In this document: positions 1 to 7,748 of the stretch, one piece after another | Layout: each line of letters begins with the position of its first letter | Position numbering within the stretch: position 1 is the first letter of the stretch | Assembly: GCA_017412025.1 (NCBI GenBank) | Contig: JAFQOY010000178.1 | Coordinates: forward strand, 1 to 25,404 | Origin: Clostridia bacterium | GTDB taxonomy: Bacteria; Bacillota_A; Clostridia; Christensenellales; Aristaeellaceae | Direction: 5' to 3' | DNA: 25,404 nucleotides | The notes under the pieces: generated by a model | Told to the model about the DNA's origin: nothing | Databases searched by the model: none | Seen by the model: the letters and a program-made list of their open reading frames with translations, nothing else | Program-made: the position numbers and the translations under genes

Positions 1-1
1 G

Positions 2-1186
2 GTGTTCAGCCTCTGCGCGCCTGCGCTCTTTGTGATCCATCGCATCGCGCCGGGCATGCCCTTCCTGCTCTGGCTGTTCCCCGTCGCCAGCGCGCTTGTG
101 TGCGTGCTGTGCGCCGCAGTGCCCGGACGCTTTCGCGTGCTCTGCGCCGCGCTGGGAACAGGCGCCTTTGCGCTGGCGCTTTCGCTGCATGCATCTGTCC
201 GCTCCGCGCCGTGCCTGCTGGCGCTCGCGCCGTGCGCCGGCGCGCTCGCACTCTTCTCCATTCCGCTTGCCGCACGCGATGAGCACAGCATTTCACCCGT
301 CTTTTATGTCAGCGGTCTGCTTCTTCATCTCTTCTTTCAGCTTCTGCTGCATTTTGATCTGCAGAGCGGCAGCACGGAAGCGCCCTTGCCCTCCGCGCCG
401 CTTACCGCAGTTTTCGCGGTGTATCTGCTCCTGCTCCTTCTCGCGCTCAACCGCATCACGCTTGACAATGCGACGCTCTCCCGCTACCGCCTGCCTGCGT
501 CCATGCGCAGGATCAATACCCTGCTCGTGCTCGGTTTTGCCGCGCTCTCTCTCCTCGTCTCTCTGCTGCCTGCTGTCGCCCGGGGGCTTGTCTTCGCCCT
601 GCGTCTGCTGCGCGACGGCATTGTGCAGTTCACGCTTTGGCTCATGCGCCTGTTTCCCTCTTCCGGCACTGTCGGCGGCATGGGCATGGGCGGTGTCATG
701 CCCTTTCCCATGGGCGTGCCCGAAGAGCAGGCGCCCTCGTCCTTTTTCATCGCCTTTGAAAGAATCGTCACGGTTCTCGCTGCGGCGGTCATCGTGTTCG
801 GTCTCTTCCTTCTCCTGCGCATTCTCGTCGTTCAGCTGCGCAGGCTGCTTCGCTTTCTCACCTCGCGCCTTCGCCTCCTTGCCTCTGCAGTCAGCGAGGA
901 CTATGTGGACGAAATCACCGACACGCGCGAAGAAAGCGGCAGAGAAAACCGCATCCTGCTGCGCATCCGCAGGCATGCGCGCAGAGACGATCCCCCGCAG
1001 ACCCCTGCGCAGAGGATCCGCCGCCGCTATGCGCGCCTGCTCGACCGCCATCCGCGCTGGAGCGACAGCTCCACCGCGAGAGAAAACCTGCCCCGTCTGC
1101 CCGCATCCATCTACGAACGCGCGCGCTACAGCACAGACGCCGTCTCCCAGGACGATGCAGAGCGCTTTTTGCGGGAAACGCGTTAA
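2..1186 (+). CDS. Multi-pass membrane protein with DUF4129-like C-terminal tail (5' end probably outside window)
   Basis: The reading frame is open from the first bases of the window, so the gene probably starts upstream; the GTG at position 2 is only the first possible start. Roughly the first 200 residues are hydrophobic helices separated by short Arg-containing loops. A Gly/Met-rich loop follows (around residues 222-240), then another membrane segment at about 255-285 and a basic cytoplasmic tail. The tail ends in a YARLLDR...YERARYS...DAERFL pattern, which resembles the C-terminal DUF4129 domain often encoded beside transglutaminase, DUF58 and MoxR genes. That family's function is not firmly known. 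The secreted-protein gene follows after 49 bp on the same strand, so they may be co-transcribed. The membrane assignment is secure; the family call is by motif resemblance only. Confidence 0.6.
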   Translation: MFSLCAPALFVIHRIAPGMPFLLWLFPVASALVCVLCAAVPGRFRVLCAALGTGAFALALSLHASVRSAPCLLALAPCAGALALFSIPLAARDEHSISPVFYVSGLLLHLFFQLLLHFDLQSGSTEAPLPSAPLTAVFAVYLLLLLLALNRITLDNATLSRYRLPASMRRINTLLVLGFAALSLLVSLLPAVARGLVFALRLLRDGIVQFTLWLMRLFPSSGTVGGMGMGGVMPFPMGVPEEQAPSSFFIAFERIVTVLAAAVIVFGLFLLLRILVVQLRRLLRFLTSRLRLLASAVSEDYVDEITDTREESGRENRILLRIRRHARRDDPPQTPAQRIRRRYARLLDRHPRWSDSSTARENLPRLPASIYERARYSTDAVSQDDAERFLRETR

Positions 1187-1235
1187 CCCGTCCGGTTCAT
1201 TTCCTTACGGGCGCTTCCGTATTGAGGAGGTCTCC

Positions 1236-1739
1236 ATGATCAGAACATGCTTGGTCTGCACGCTTGTGCTCGTCCTGTCCGCTGCGCCTGCGCTGGCTGA
1301 TAAAGCGCCTGCCTGCGAAAAACTGGGCAGCGCTCAGGCAGCGGCGCATCTGGCAACGCATATTTATGCCTACACCGATGGATGGAACGGCTTCGGCCCC
1401 TCCGACTGCCCGGACGAAGGCTGTCTCGCGTATGGACATGTGCACTGCTATGGCAGGCGCGTCACCCTCTGGGATACGCCCGCCGGCGGAAGCAGCCGCG
1501 TGTCCTATTATCCCTTCGGCTCCGACGGAAAGGTTGGCCCCGATACCGAGTTCCAGCTGGTCGACGTTGTGACCTACCGGAACAAATACTACGCCAATAT
1601 CCGGATTTACGAGAATGATCGCGTCGTCAATTCCGGCTTCATCAACGCCGACTATGTGGGCTGCGACTGCGAAAGCTTCAGGGGCTTTGACGAAGTACCA
1701 CAGTATGAACACAATCACGGACCATTTTCACTGAAGTGA
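1236..1739 (+). CDS. Secreted cysteine-rich small protein, SH3-like
   Basis: I chose the ATG at 1236 because GAGGAGG lies 5 bp upstream (1224-1230); the frame is open far upstream but only as a shadow of the previous gene. The product is 167 aa with a clear Sec signal peptide: positively charged start, hydrophobic core, and an APALA cleavage site after about residue 21. The mature protein has six cysteines (C27, C58, C63, C71, C143, C145). It also contains a Tyr-rich beta-strand pattern (about residues 75-140, including RVTLWDTPAGG and KYYANIRIYE) that resembles bacterial SH3 or dockable beta-barrel domains. The Cys pairs suggest disulfides or metal binding outside the membrane. I do not recognise a named family. 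It is followed directly by a strong terminator, so it is the last gene of its transcript. Confidence 0.7.
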   Translation: MIRTCLVCTLVLVLSAAPALADKAPACEKLGSAQAAAHLATHIYAYTDGWNGFGPSDCPDEGCLAYGHVHCYGRRVTLWDTPAGGSSRVSYYPFGSDGKVGPDTEFQLVDVVTYRNKYYANIRIYENDRVVNSGFINADYVGCDCESFRGFDEVPQYEHNHGPFSLK

Positions 1740-1756
1740 TTCTTCACATGCATCAC

Positions 1757-1797
1757 AAAGCGCTCCGCCTCCCCGAAAGGGAAGACGGAGCGCTTTT
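1757..1797 (+). terminator. Rho-independent terminator, convergent junction
   Basis: Stem GCGCTCCG / CGGAGCGC is extended inward by CCC/GGG around a CGAAA loop and followed by TTTTT on the plus strand. It lies between the convergent secreted-protein and aldolase genes. The reverse strand has only a short T run (TTTG), so termination should be stronger for the plus strand, with possible weak bidirectional use. Confidence 0.85.
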
Positions 1798-1825
1798 TAT
1801 GATGCGTTTCGCATTTTCTGCGTAT

Positions 1826-2593
1826 TTACTCGTGATGGAATTCCTTGACCATGGATTTGAGCTGCTTGGCCAGCAGGCCCACCTCGCTGTTGCAGGAGAA
1901 GATCTGCATGCCCAGATCTTCGCAGTGATGGATCAGCTTCATATCGCCGGTAATAATTCCGGTAGGCTTCCCCTGGGCTTTCGCCGCCTCGATCACCGCG
2001 CGATAGGCTTCTTCCATCGCCGGAGCAAAGCCCTGACCCGGGATACCGTAATCAATGGACAGATCGTTCGGGCCGACGATCAGGCCGCTGACGCCCGGCA
2101 CAGCAGCAATCTCCGCCGCATTGCGGACGCCCTCGTCCGTCTCGATCTGCGCAAAAACCATCGTGCGTTCATTCGCCTTCTTCATGTAGTCAACAAGCTT
2201 ACCCGGGTTATACTCGCTGTGCGGACGCATGGTGGACGCGCCGCGCTTGCCCTCCGGGAAGTATTTGGTCATTTCTACCGCCTGACGGATCTGTTCCACC
2301 GTGCCGGTCATGGGGATGAGGATCGCGTCCGCGCCCAGATCAAACACCTTCTGAATGTGTTCGCGCGCCACACAGGGCACGCGCACCATGGCCATCAGGC
2401 CGATGCCGTTGGCCACAGCACACAGCGCCGCCACCTGAGAATGGTCGAAATAGCCGTGTTCGCAATCGATGATCACATAATCAAGACCGCAAGCCTTGTA
2501 AATACGCAGCAGATTCGGCGCGGCAATCTCGGAAAGAAAAGCGCCGATGCGGGTTTCGCCCGCTTCAAGTTTCAGAAACGGATGCATATTCAT
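1826..2593 (-). CDS. HpcH/HpaI family aldolase
   Basis: The 255-aa product has the usual length and all the landmarks of the class II, metal-dependent HpcH/HpaI aldolases. These are an IDCEHG motif near residue 44 (catalytic-site Asp/His region), MVRVP, GADAILIPM, PEGKRG, a QIET metal-ligand strand and VGPNDLS. Family members cleave 2-keto-3-deoxy acids such as 4-hydroxy-2-oxoheptanedioate or 2-keto-3-deoxy-rhamnonate into pyruvate and an aldehyde. The start overlaps the stop of the upstream FGGY kinase by 4 bp (ATGA), so the two are translationally coupled and likely act in one pathway. It is the last gene of the TRAP operon. The exact substrate cannot be read from sequence. Confidence 0.9.
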   Translation of the reverse strand: MNMHPFLKLEAGETRIGAFLSEIAAPNLLRIYKACGLDYVIIDCEHGYFDHSQVAALCAVANGIGLMAMVRVPCVAREHIQKVFDLGADAILIPMTGTVEQIRQAVEMTKYFPEGKRGASTMRPHSEYNPGKLVDYMKKANERTMVFAQIETDEGVRNAAEIAAVPGVSGLIVGPNDLSIDYGIPGQGFAPAMEEAYRAVIEAAKAQGKPTGIITGDMKLIHHCEDLGMQIFSCNSEVGLLAKQLKSMVKEFHHE

Positions 2594-3963
2594 TCTCCTT
2601 TGCCGGCTTTCGCCTCTTCAATACGCCTGACCAGCCTCATCATGCCCTCATGAACCTCGTCACCGGAGCCGTAGAGCACGCCTTCAAGGCCGACCGCCCT
2701 TTCAAGAGCGCTGCGGATCATCGGGTTGTTGCGCACAGCGCCGCCGCAGAAAACCATACGCGCAGCCTTCTGGCCGACCGCCTCTTCCATCATGCGGATA
2801 TAATGCGCATACATACGACCCAGATCCGCATATGCCGCGCCAAAGAGATTTTCAAGCGTCAGATTGGCGCGATCAATATGCGTGATGGCGCCATTGGCCA
2901 GATGCTCCGGCGTCTCATAGAAGCTGACGTCCACCGCGAGGCCATGCGTTTCCGCGCTGCCGCCCGTGCCGCCCAGACGCTTCCAGATTTCCGCGCTGCC
3001 TAGCTTCTCTCCATAGATCTTCTCACCGATTTCCGCAATCAGATCCACGAGCACTTCCATGTTGCGTCCGCTGGGCATACGGGAAATCGTATGACAGTAC
3101 AGACCGTCAAAGTGAGGCCGGATCTCGTAATAGCGCGGATCGCCGCGTCCAATGGAAGCAGCCTTATGCACCATGCAAACCTGTCCGGCTGTCGCCATGT
3201 TCACGGCCACGTCGCCCTCCAGCGCGCCGCCGCCGTGAATACAGGTCTGCACGTCTCCGGTATCCGGATAGACGGCAATGCGCTGGCCGTCCGCCTCATA
3301 ATAACCGCAGACGGACAAATCTGTCGCAAGCTTTGGAAACTCGATTGCGCCAAATCCCAGTTTCTCTATCAGCTGCCGATACCAGCAGCCGTTATAGATA
3401 TCCGCCAGACCCACGGGCGCGGCATTGGTGATGTGGCAAACGTTGCTGCCCGTCAGCCTTTCAATGATATAGGAACCCAGCGTATAGAGCTTCGCCCCCG
3501 GCGTCACCCTTCCGCCGCGCTCGCGCAGGAGCGCATACAGGTTGCACATACCCAGCGCCGGCTTGAGATAAACGCCGGTCGGCTTCATCTCCTCCACCGG
3601 AATCATCTTCTGCAGCATGGAGAGCACCGTTTCTCCGCTCTCATCAATCGGCTCCAGACAGCGTGCGTCCTGCCAGGAAATATAATTATCTACCGGATAT
3701 GCAGGATCACTGTAAACAAAGCCGTGCTGCTGCGTGGAAAGCAGGATGCCTGCAATATCGCCGCGCCGGCGCGTATAGCCGTCAAGGATACGCTTCACAG
3801 AATCCATGATACCGACCATGTCGATTTCAAAGCGCAGCGGACTGTCCTGACGCAGCTTCTGCGTCACAGCAGCGCGGTTGCGGTCTTTGATCTCTCCCGT
3901 AACCGGGTCAAGCAGGGAAGACTTGATATACGTCGATCCGATGTCAATTGCGATGTATACCAT
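2590..3963 (-). CDS. FGGY-family carbohydrate kinase
   Basis: I chose the ATG at 3963 over the in-frame GTG at 3969 because AGGAGG ends six bases before the ATG and would collide with the GTG. The 457-aa product has the FGGY two-domain layout: N-terminal phosphate-binding DIGSTYIKSS, a TQQHG segment near residue 80, the catalytic-Asp region PDTGDVQ at about residue 240, MATAGQ as the second phosphate loop, and the adenosine motif FCGGAVRNNP near residue 410. Family members phosphorylate sugars or polyols such as xylulose, gluconate, glycerol and sedoheptulose. The HG and WQDAR segments recall the ketose kinases, but I cannot assign a substrate. Its place between a TRAP permease and an HpaI-type aldolase suggests it phosphorylates the imported compound or a derivative before aldol cleavage. 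Confidence 0.88.
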   Translation of the reverse strand: MVYIAIDIGSTYIKSSLLDPVTGEIKDRNRAAVTQKLRQDSPLRFEIDMVGIMDSVKRILDGYTRRRGDIAGILLSTQQHGFVYSDPAYPVDNYISWQDARCLEPIDESGETVLSMLQKMIPVEEMKPTGVYLKPALGMCNLYALLRERGGRVTPGAKLYTLGSYIIERLTGSNVCHITNAAPVGLADIYNGCWYRQLIEKLGFGAIEFPKLATDLSVCGYYEADGQRIAVYPDTGDVQTCIHGGGALEGDVAVNMATAGQVCMVHKAASIGRGDPRYYEIRPHFDGLYCHTISRMPSGRNMEVLVDLIAEIGEKIYGEKLGSAEIWKRLGGTGGSAETHGLAVDVSFYETPEHLANGAITHIDRANLTLENLFGAAYADLGRMYAHYIRMMEEAVGQKAARMVFCGGAVRNNPMIRSALERAVGLEGVLYGSGDEVHEGMMRLVRRIEEAKAGKGE

Positions 3964-3976
3964 ATGCACCCTCCTG

Positions 3977-5266
3977 TCATCCCATCAGATTCGGCAGGAA
4001 CAGGACGACCTGCGGGCAGACAATCAGGAAGATCAGGAAAGCAAAGAGCAGCACGATCCACGGCCAGAGTTCCTTGACAACCGCCTCGATCTTCAGTCCT
4101 TCCAGCGCGCAGGTGGTCATCAGCACGACGCCCACAGGCGGGGTAATGTTGCCGATCATCGCGTTGATGATGATGATGATGCCGGCATGGATCGGATCCA
4201 GGCCCGCCTTGGCAATCAGAGGCAGAATCATCGGCACGAAGACCATGATGTTGACGTTCGGGTCGGACAGGCAGCCCAGCACCAGGAACAGCACCATGAT
4301 ACAGCCGATGATCAGCGCAGGGCTGCCTCCGGCAAAACCGATGATCAGATTGTAAATCGCATTCTGCAGATTGGCCTTGGTCATGACAAAGGAGAAGACC
4401 TTCGCCGCCGGGATGACCAGCAGCACGTTGCCGCAGGACTTGAATACGCTCTTGAGGCTCTCCACAAAGTCCTTCGGCTTCATGGTGCGGTAGAGCACGA
4501 TGCCCAGGAACAGCGCATAGAGCACGGCGATGGCGGAAGCTTCCGTCGTGGTGACAATGCCGCCGTAAAGGCTGCCCAGCAGGATAACCGGGGTGAGCAT
4601 CGGCAGGAAAGACTTGATGAAGCTGTACGCCAGATCGCGGACATACACACGCCAGCCCGGCCACTTGTGGTACGGATAGCCGCGCCTGATCGAAATGAGA
4701 TAGCAGAAGGTCATCATCACAAGGCCCATCAGGAAGCCCGGGATAACGCCGGCCATCAGCAGCTTGCCGACGGAGACGTTGGCCACCATCGCATAGACGA
4801 CGGCGGGGATGGACGGCGGAATGATCGGACCGACAGTAGAAGACGCAATGGTCAGCGCCGCGGAGAACTCCTTGTCAAATCCTTCATCCACCATGGCCTG
4901 ATAGCTCAGGTGACCGATGCCGCCGGCGTCTGCAACCGCAGAACCGGACATGCCTGCGAAGATGATGGAGGTCGCGCAGTTGACATGACCCATACCGCCC
5001 GGGATATAGCCGACCATATTGTTGCAGAACTTGAAGATGCGGTCGGAAACGGAGGTACGGTTCATCACCTCTGCACAGAGGATAAACATCGGAATCGCAA
5101 TCAGCGCAAAGCTGTTGACGCCGGTAAACATCTGCGTACCCAGCATGGCCAGATTAACATTGTTCATGATGCAGTAAAGCAGCGAAGAGGTCAGCATGGA
5201 CACCGCAATCGGCATGCCCATCAGGAAAAGAAGCGCAAAAGAAATCAGAAATACGGCAAGTTCCAT
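3977..5266 (-). CDS. dctM: TRAP transporter large permease (DctM family)
   Basis: The ATG at 5266 (MELAVFLISF) is chosen because AAAGGAGG lies seven bases upstream; a longer in-frame start at 5323 would run back into dctQ. The 429-aa product is very hydrophobic with about 12 membrane helices and shows family signatures. These include the Asn/Gly-rich FAGMSGSAVADAGGIGHLSYQAM region, SSTVGPIIPPSIPAVVY, and INAMIGNITPPVGVVLM in the C-terminal half. It is the ion-coupled translocation subunit that takes substrate from DctP, with DctQ as partner. It starts one base after the dctQ stop and ends 13 bases before the kinase start, so it is central in one operon. Confidence 0.95.
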   Translation of the reverse strand: MELAVFLISFALLFLMGMPIAVSMLTSSLLYCIMNNVNLAMLGTQMFTGVNSFALIAIPMFILCAEVMNRTSVSDRIFKFCNNMVGYIPGGMGHVNCATSIIFAGMSGSAVADAGGIGHLSYQAMVDEGFDKEFSAALTIASSTVGPIIPPSIPAVVYAMVANVSVGKLLMAGVIPGFLMGLVMMTFCYLISIRRGYPYHKWPGWRVYVRDLAYSFIKSFLPMLTPVILLGSLYGGIVTTTEASAIAVLYALFLGIVLYRTMKPKDFVESLKSVFKSCGNVLLVIPAAKVFSFVMTKANLQNAIYNLIIGFAGGSPALIIGCIMVLFLVLGCLSDPNVNIMVFVPMILPLIAKAGLDPIHAGIIIIINAMIGNITPPVGVVLMTTCALEGLKIEAVVKELWPWIVLLFAFLIFLIVCPQVVLFLPNLMG

Positions 5267-5267
5267 A

Positions 5268-5777
5268 TTACGCCTCCTTTCCGCCGTGACCGGTGGCAAA
5301 CTCTTTGCAGAAATCGTTGACAATGTTATTGACTACGTGAATGATCATCAACACGAAGGAAATCGGCAGGATCGAATAGATATACTTGAGCGGAATACGC
5401 AGAAGACCGGAGAATGTCACGCGGCTCATCAGCTTGATGAATCCCGGAATATAGTAAGCAAAGACGACAATCATGATCACATTCATCACCGTGCGGAGAA
5501 TATACTGCACACGGCGCGGCAACATGTCCACAAGGCCAGTCACGCGCATGTGATTGTCTTCACCCATCACATAGCAACAGGACATAAAGCTCATCCAGAC
5601 AAAGAAGAATCCGTTCATCTCATCAGACCAGACGACCGGAAAATCGAACAGATAGCGGCCAGCTGCGTTGAAAAGCATCAGACCCAGCAGCAGTGCCAGA
5701 CACGTGCAGCCAAGAAGCATCTCAATCTTCTGCAGCGTGCGGCTGATTGTATTGGTAATGCGGCGTACAGATTCCAT
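5268..5777 (-). CDS. dctQ: TRAP transporter small permease (DctQ family)
   Basis: The product is about 170 aa with four predicted membrane helices, typical of DctQ. It contains the family's WSDEMNGFFFVWMSF segment (normally W.EE..R....W..) and a D/E-H-M-RV turn in EDNHMRV. Start choice is between the ATG at 5777 and the adjacent GTG at 5780: AGGAGG is 11 and 8 bases away respectively, so GTG is a real alternative. A longer in-frame start at 5840 lacks a ribosome site. DctQ pairs with DctM in the membrane. Between dctP and this gene lies a large GC-rich palindrome that probably lowers expression of the permease relative to the binding protein. Confidence 0.92.
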   Translation of the reverse strand: MESVRRITNTISRTLQKIEMLLGCTCLALLLGLMLFNAAGRYLFDFPVVWSDEMNGFFFVWMSFMSCCYVMGEDNHMRVTGLVDMLPRRVQYILRTVMNVIMIVVFAYYIPGFIKLMSRVTFSGLLRIPLKYIYSILPISFVLMIIHVVNNIVNDFCKEFATGHGGKEA

Positions 5778-5845
5778 CACTTTGGATTCCTCCTGAAAAT
5801 CGCTCGTCTGCCTGTCGCGTTCAGTGTTCTGAGCAGACAAACCCT

Positions 5846-5924
5846 AAAAAGAAAAGAACCTCATGCCCGAAGGCGCGGCGAAGCCGCGGGGGCTTTCGCC
5901 CCCGCGCCCGCAGCGCTAAGGTTC
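5846..5924 (-). terminator. Branched GC-rich palindrome / partial terminator between dctP and dctQ
   Basis: Read on the minus strand, an outer stem GAACCT (5924-5919) / AGGTTC (5861-5856) encloses two perfect inner hairpins, CGGGGGC-GAAA-GCCCCCG and GCGGC-TTC-GCCGC, and is followed by TTTTCTTTTT. This has the form of a leaky intrinsic terminator or mRNA-stabilising structure that would favour dctP transcript over dctQ/dctM. Its extreme GC content, unlike the flanks, also fits a dispersed palindromic repeat element. Confidence 0.6.
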
Positions 5925-5941
5925 GATGGATTTTGATTCAA

Positions 5942-6904
5942 TTAGCCCTCAAGAGCCTGGATCTGGTTGTAGAGCTCAACCCACTCCGGATAGCTCTCCA
6001 GAACGATGCCCACGCGCTCCCGATAGGTGGTGGTGTCGACGTCGCGGATAACGGTCATGCCGTTCTCTTCGCACTGCGCGATGAGGCCCTCTTCCATCTC
6101 CTGCACCAGCTCGTCGATACGGGTGGCTTCCCAGGCGAAGACTTCCTCGAGGATGGCCTGCTCTTCAGCAGTCAGGCTCTCCCAAGTGTCGATGTTCATA
6201 ACGGTCTGAGAGACAGCCAGCATGTGCGCGGTCATCATCAGGTACTTCTGAACCTCGTAGAACTTCATGGTGACGATCTGAGTCACCGGGTTCTCCTCGC
6301 AGTCGGCCACGCCGGTCTGCAGCGCCATGTACACGTCGCCGATCGGGATCGCGGTGATGTTCACGTCAAAGATCTTCTGCAGCTCGCTGTACGGCGGGAA
6401 GTCGACGCAGCGCAGAACCATGCCTTCAAAGTCCTCCAGACCCTTGATCTCCTTGTTGGCGGTCAGGTGACGGAAGCCGAAGTTGTAGTGGTCGAAGCAG
6501 TGCACGCCCACGGCGGCGCCGATCTCTTCGTTCAGCGCGTCGTAGAAGTCAGCCTGCTTGAAGTTCTCGAAATGCTCGTAGCTGCGGAAGACGTACGGTC
6601 CAAGCAGCACGCCTGCCTTGGTCAGCCAGTCGGCGGCAGAGTCAAGGCACGCAAAGTCGAGGCCGCCCAGCTGAACGTTGGTGATGGCGTCATTGTAAGT
6701 CGCGAAGGTACCGTTGGGATAGATCTCCAGCTCCATTTCGCCGCCAGAGAGTTCCTTGAGCTTCTCGTTCGCTTCAGTCACCGCGATGTGAACCGGATGG
6801 TCGGTCGCGAAGACGTGGGAGAAGGTGAACTTCTTTGCCGCAAACGCAGAGCTGCAGGACAGCACCAGCGCAAGGGCCAGGCACAGGGTGATGATCTTTT
6901 TCAT
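5942..6904 (-). CDS. dctP: TRAP transporter substrate-binding protein (DctP family)
   Basis: I chose the ATG at 6904 (MKKIITL) because AAGGAG is seven bases upstream; the ATG at 6910 is too close to it. The 320-aa protein has a signal peptide of about 23 residues. Cleavage is probably after SSAFA, although a Cys at about residue 17 in VLSC could be a poor lipobox. Family features include FSHVFATDHPVH near the mature N-terminus, the substrate-carboxylate Arg in EGMVLRCVD, and the signature GDVYMALQTGVADCEENP. DctP proteins bind organic acids outside the membrane and deliver them to DctQM. Being just downstream of a GntR regulator, it should be the most abundant product of the operon. The ligand is presumably a sugar acid or similar carboxylate. 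Confidence 0.94.
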   Translation of the reverse strand: MKKIITLCLALALVLSCSSAFAAKKFTFSHVFATDHPVHIAVTEANEKLKELSGGEMELEIYPNGTFATYNDAITNVQLGGLDFACLDSAADWLTKAGVLLGPYVFRSYEHFENFKQADFYDALNEEIGAAVGVHCFDHYNFGFRHLTANKEIKGLEDFEGMVLRCVDFPPYSELQKIFDVNITAIPIGDVYMALQTGVADCEENPVTQIVTMKFYEVQKYLMMTAHMLAVSQTVMNIDTWESLTAEEQAILEEVFAWEATRIDELVQEMEEGLIAQCEENGMTVIRDVDTTTYRERVGIVLESYPEWVELYNQIQALEG

Positions 6905-6925
6905 GGTCATTCTCCTTCCATATTT

Positions 6926-6944
6926 TTAAGGCATACAGCCTTAA
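6926..6944 (-). other. Short perfect inverted repeat in gntR-dctP gap
   Basis: TTAAGGC (6926-6932) and GCCTTAA (6938-6944) are perfect 7-bp arms with a 5-base loop, directly after the regulator's stop codon. On the minus strand it is followed by A residues, not T, so it is not a terminator. It may be an mRNA hairpin protecting the dctP message, or a minor operator. Confidence 0.45.
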
Positions 6945-7616
6945 TTACGGATTGAAATGCTCCATGACACGTTCGGAAATGGCATTGGCCGTGGTGATAT
7001 GCTCCTTCAGCAATTCATACACGCGCGAATCTCCGGTAATGATCATTTCGGAAATCATCCTGTGCTTATACAAAAACTCCTCAATGTACTGCGCTTTGTA
7101 GTCGATGCTCGTATTGAGCTCAAGCAGCGCGTACATGGTCGGCATGGTGATCTCCCATGCCTTGAGCAGCGGCGCATTCTTCGCCACCTGAACCAGCGCA
7201 TGATGGAACCGGATATCCAGATCATACCAGTTCGTATCACCGCTCTGCTCCTGCGCGCACTGCTCAATTTCCTTGAGCATTTCCAGCAGGGGCGTGAAGT
7301 TCATGGTCTTGTTTTCCCAGGCGATTTCCACTGCGCGGTTTTCAATCGTCCAGCGCAGTTCATACATGTCACGGGCTTCCTTCTTGGAGAACCCCACAAC
7401 CTCTTTGCGTCCATTGGGCAGCATGTGGATCATGCCCTCGCCCTCAAGCGCCGCAAGCGCAGTGCGCACAGAGCCGCGGCTGGCGCCAAACACCTCCGCG
7501 AGCTCAGTCTCAACAATCTTATCGCCTTTTCGATACTTGCCGATGATGATATCCTTGCGCAGCTGTTCCTCAATCCGGTCTGGGGTATCGGAACGCGCAG
7601 CTCTGATCTGACTCAC
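6945..7616 (-). CDS. GntR-family transcriptional regulator, FCD (FadR-like) subfamily
   Basis: The start is a GTG at 7616 with GGAGGG six bases upstream. The 223-aa product has an N-terminal winged helix of the GntR type (about residues 8-75: RIEEQLRKDIIIGKY, GDKIVETELAEVFGASRGSVRTAL). The C-terminal all-helical FCD ligand-binding domain (about 80-215) includes the YELRWTIE start and histidines in DIRFHHALV, RMISEM and KEHITT that usually hold a metal and the effector acid. FCD regulators mostly repress sugar-acid or organic-acid catabolic operons and release DNA when the substrate binds. It is the first gene of the TRAP operon, and three TGT-N2-ACA boxes overlap its promoter, so autoregulated repression is likely. 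Confidence 0.93.
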   Translation of the reverse strand: MSQIRAARSDTPDRIEEQLRKDIIIGKYRKGDKIVETELAEVFGASRGSVRTALAALEGEGMIHMLPNGRKEVVGFSKKEARDMYELRWTIENRAVEIAWENKTMNFTPLLEMLKEIEQCAQEQSGDTNWYDLDIRFHHALVQVAKNAPLLKAWEITMPTMYALLELNTSIDYKAQYIEEFLYKHRMISEMIITGDSRVYELLKEHITTANAISERVMEHFNP

Positions 7617-7664
7617 AGTATTCCCTCCATCACAAAGGCGCGCATTCCGTTCTCACTTATGAAC

Positions 7665-7693
7665 AGTATACACGCGCACCACACAACTGTCAA
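7665..7693 (-). promoter_or_regulatory. Sigma-A promoter of the gntR-TRAP operon
   Basis: On the minus strand TTGACA (7693-7688) and TATACT (7670-7665) are separated by 17 bp, an almost consensus promoter. Transcription would start near 7658 and read gntR, dctPQM, the kinase and the aldolase. The -35 hexamer is part of an operator box. Confidence 0.85.
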
Positions 7694-7740
7694 CAATTTA
7701 CATAAAATTGTTGACAGTTTATTTTTAAGTGTCAACACTT
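7685..7740. promoter_or_regulatory. Array of three GntR-type operator boxes, 21-bp phased
   Basis: TGTCAACA at 7688-7695, its inverse TGTTGACA at 7709-7716, and TGTCAACA at 7730-7737 begin exactly 21 bp apart. Each has the GT-N2-AC core expected for FCD-type GntR dimers. The first two lie inside a perfect 15-bp inverted repeat (7685-7699 / 7705-7719), and the third inside AAGTGT-CA-ACACTT (7727-7740). Box 1 covers the -35 of the gntR promoter, so binding would block RNA polymerase. The 21-bp spacing puts all dimers on one face of the helix and suggests cooperative binding. No footprint is available; the repressor assignment rests on adjacency. Confidence 0.78.
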
Positions 7741-7748
7741 CTGAACAT

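Noticed and set aside
96..1235. Upstream extension of the secreted-protein frame back to about 96
   Set aside because: This part overlaps the membrane-protein gene in another frame and shows Ser/Arg/Cys-rich shadow composition; the signal peptide at 1236 gives the true start.
3878..5320. Long open frame antisense to dctM and the start of the kinase
   Set aside because: Composition is dominated by Asp, His and Arg with no motif; the opposite strand encodes clear TRAP permease and kinase motifs.
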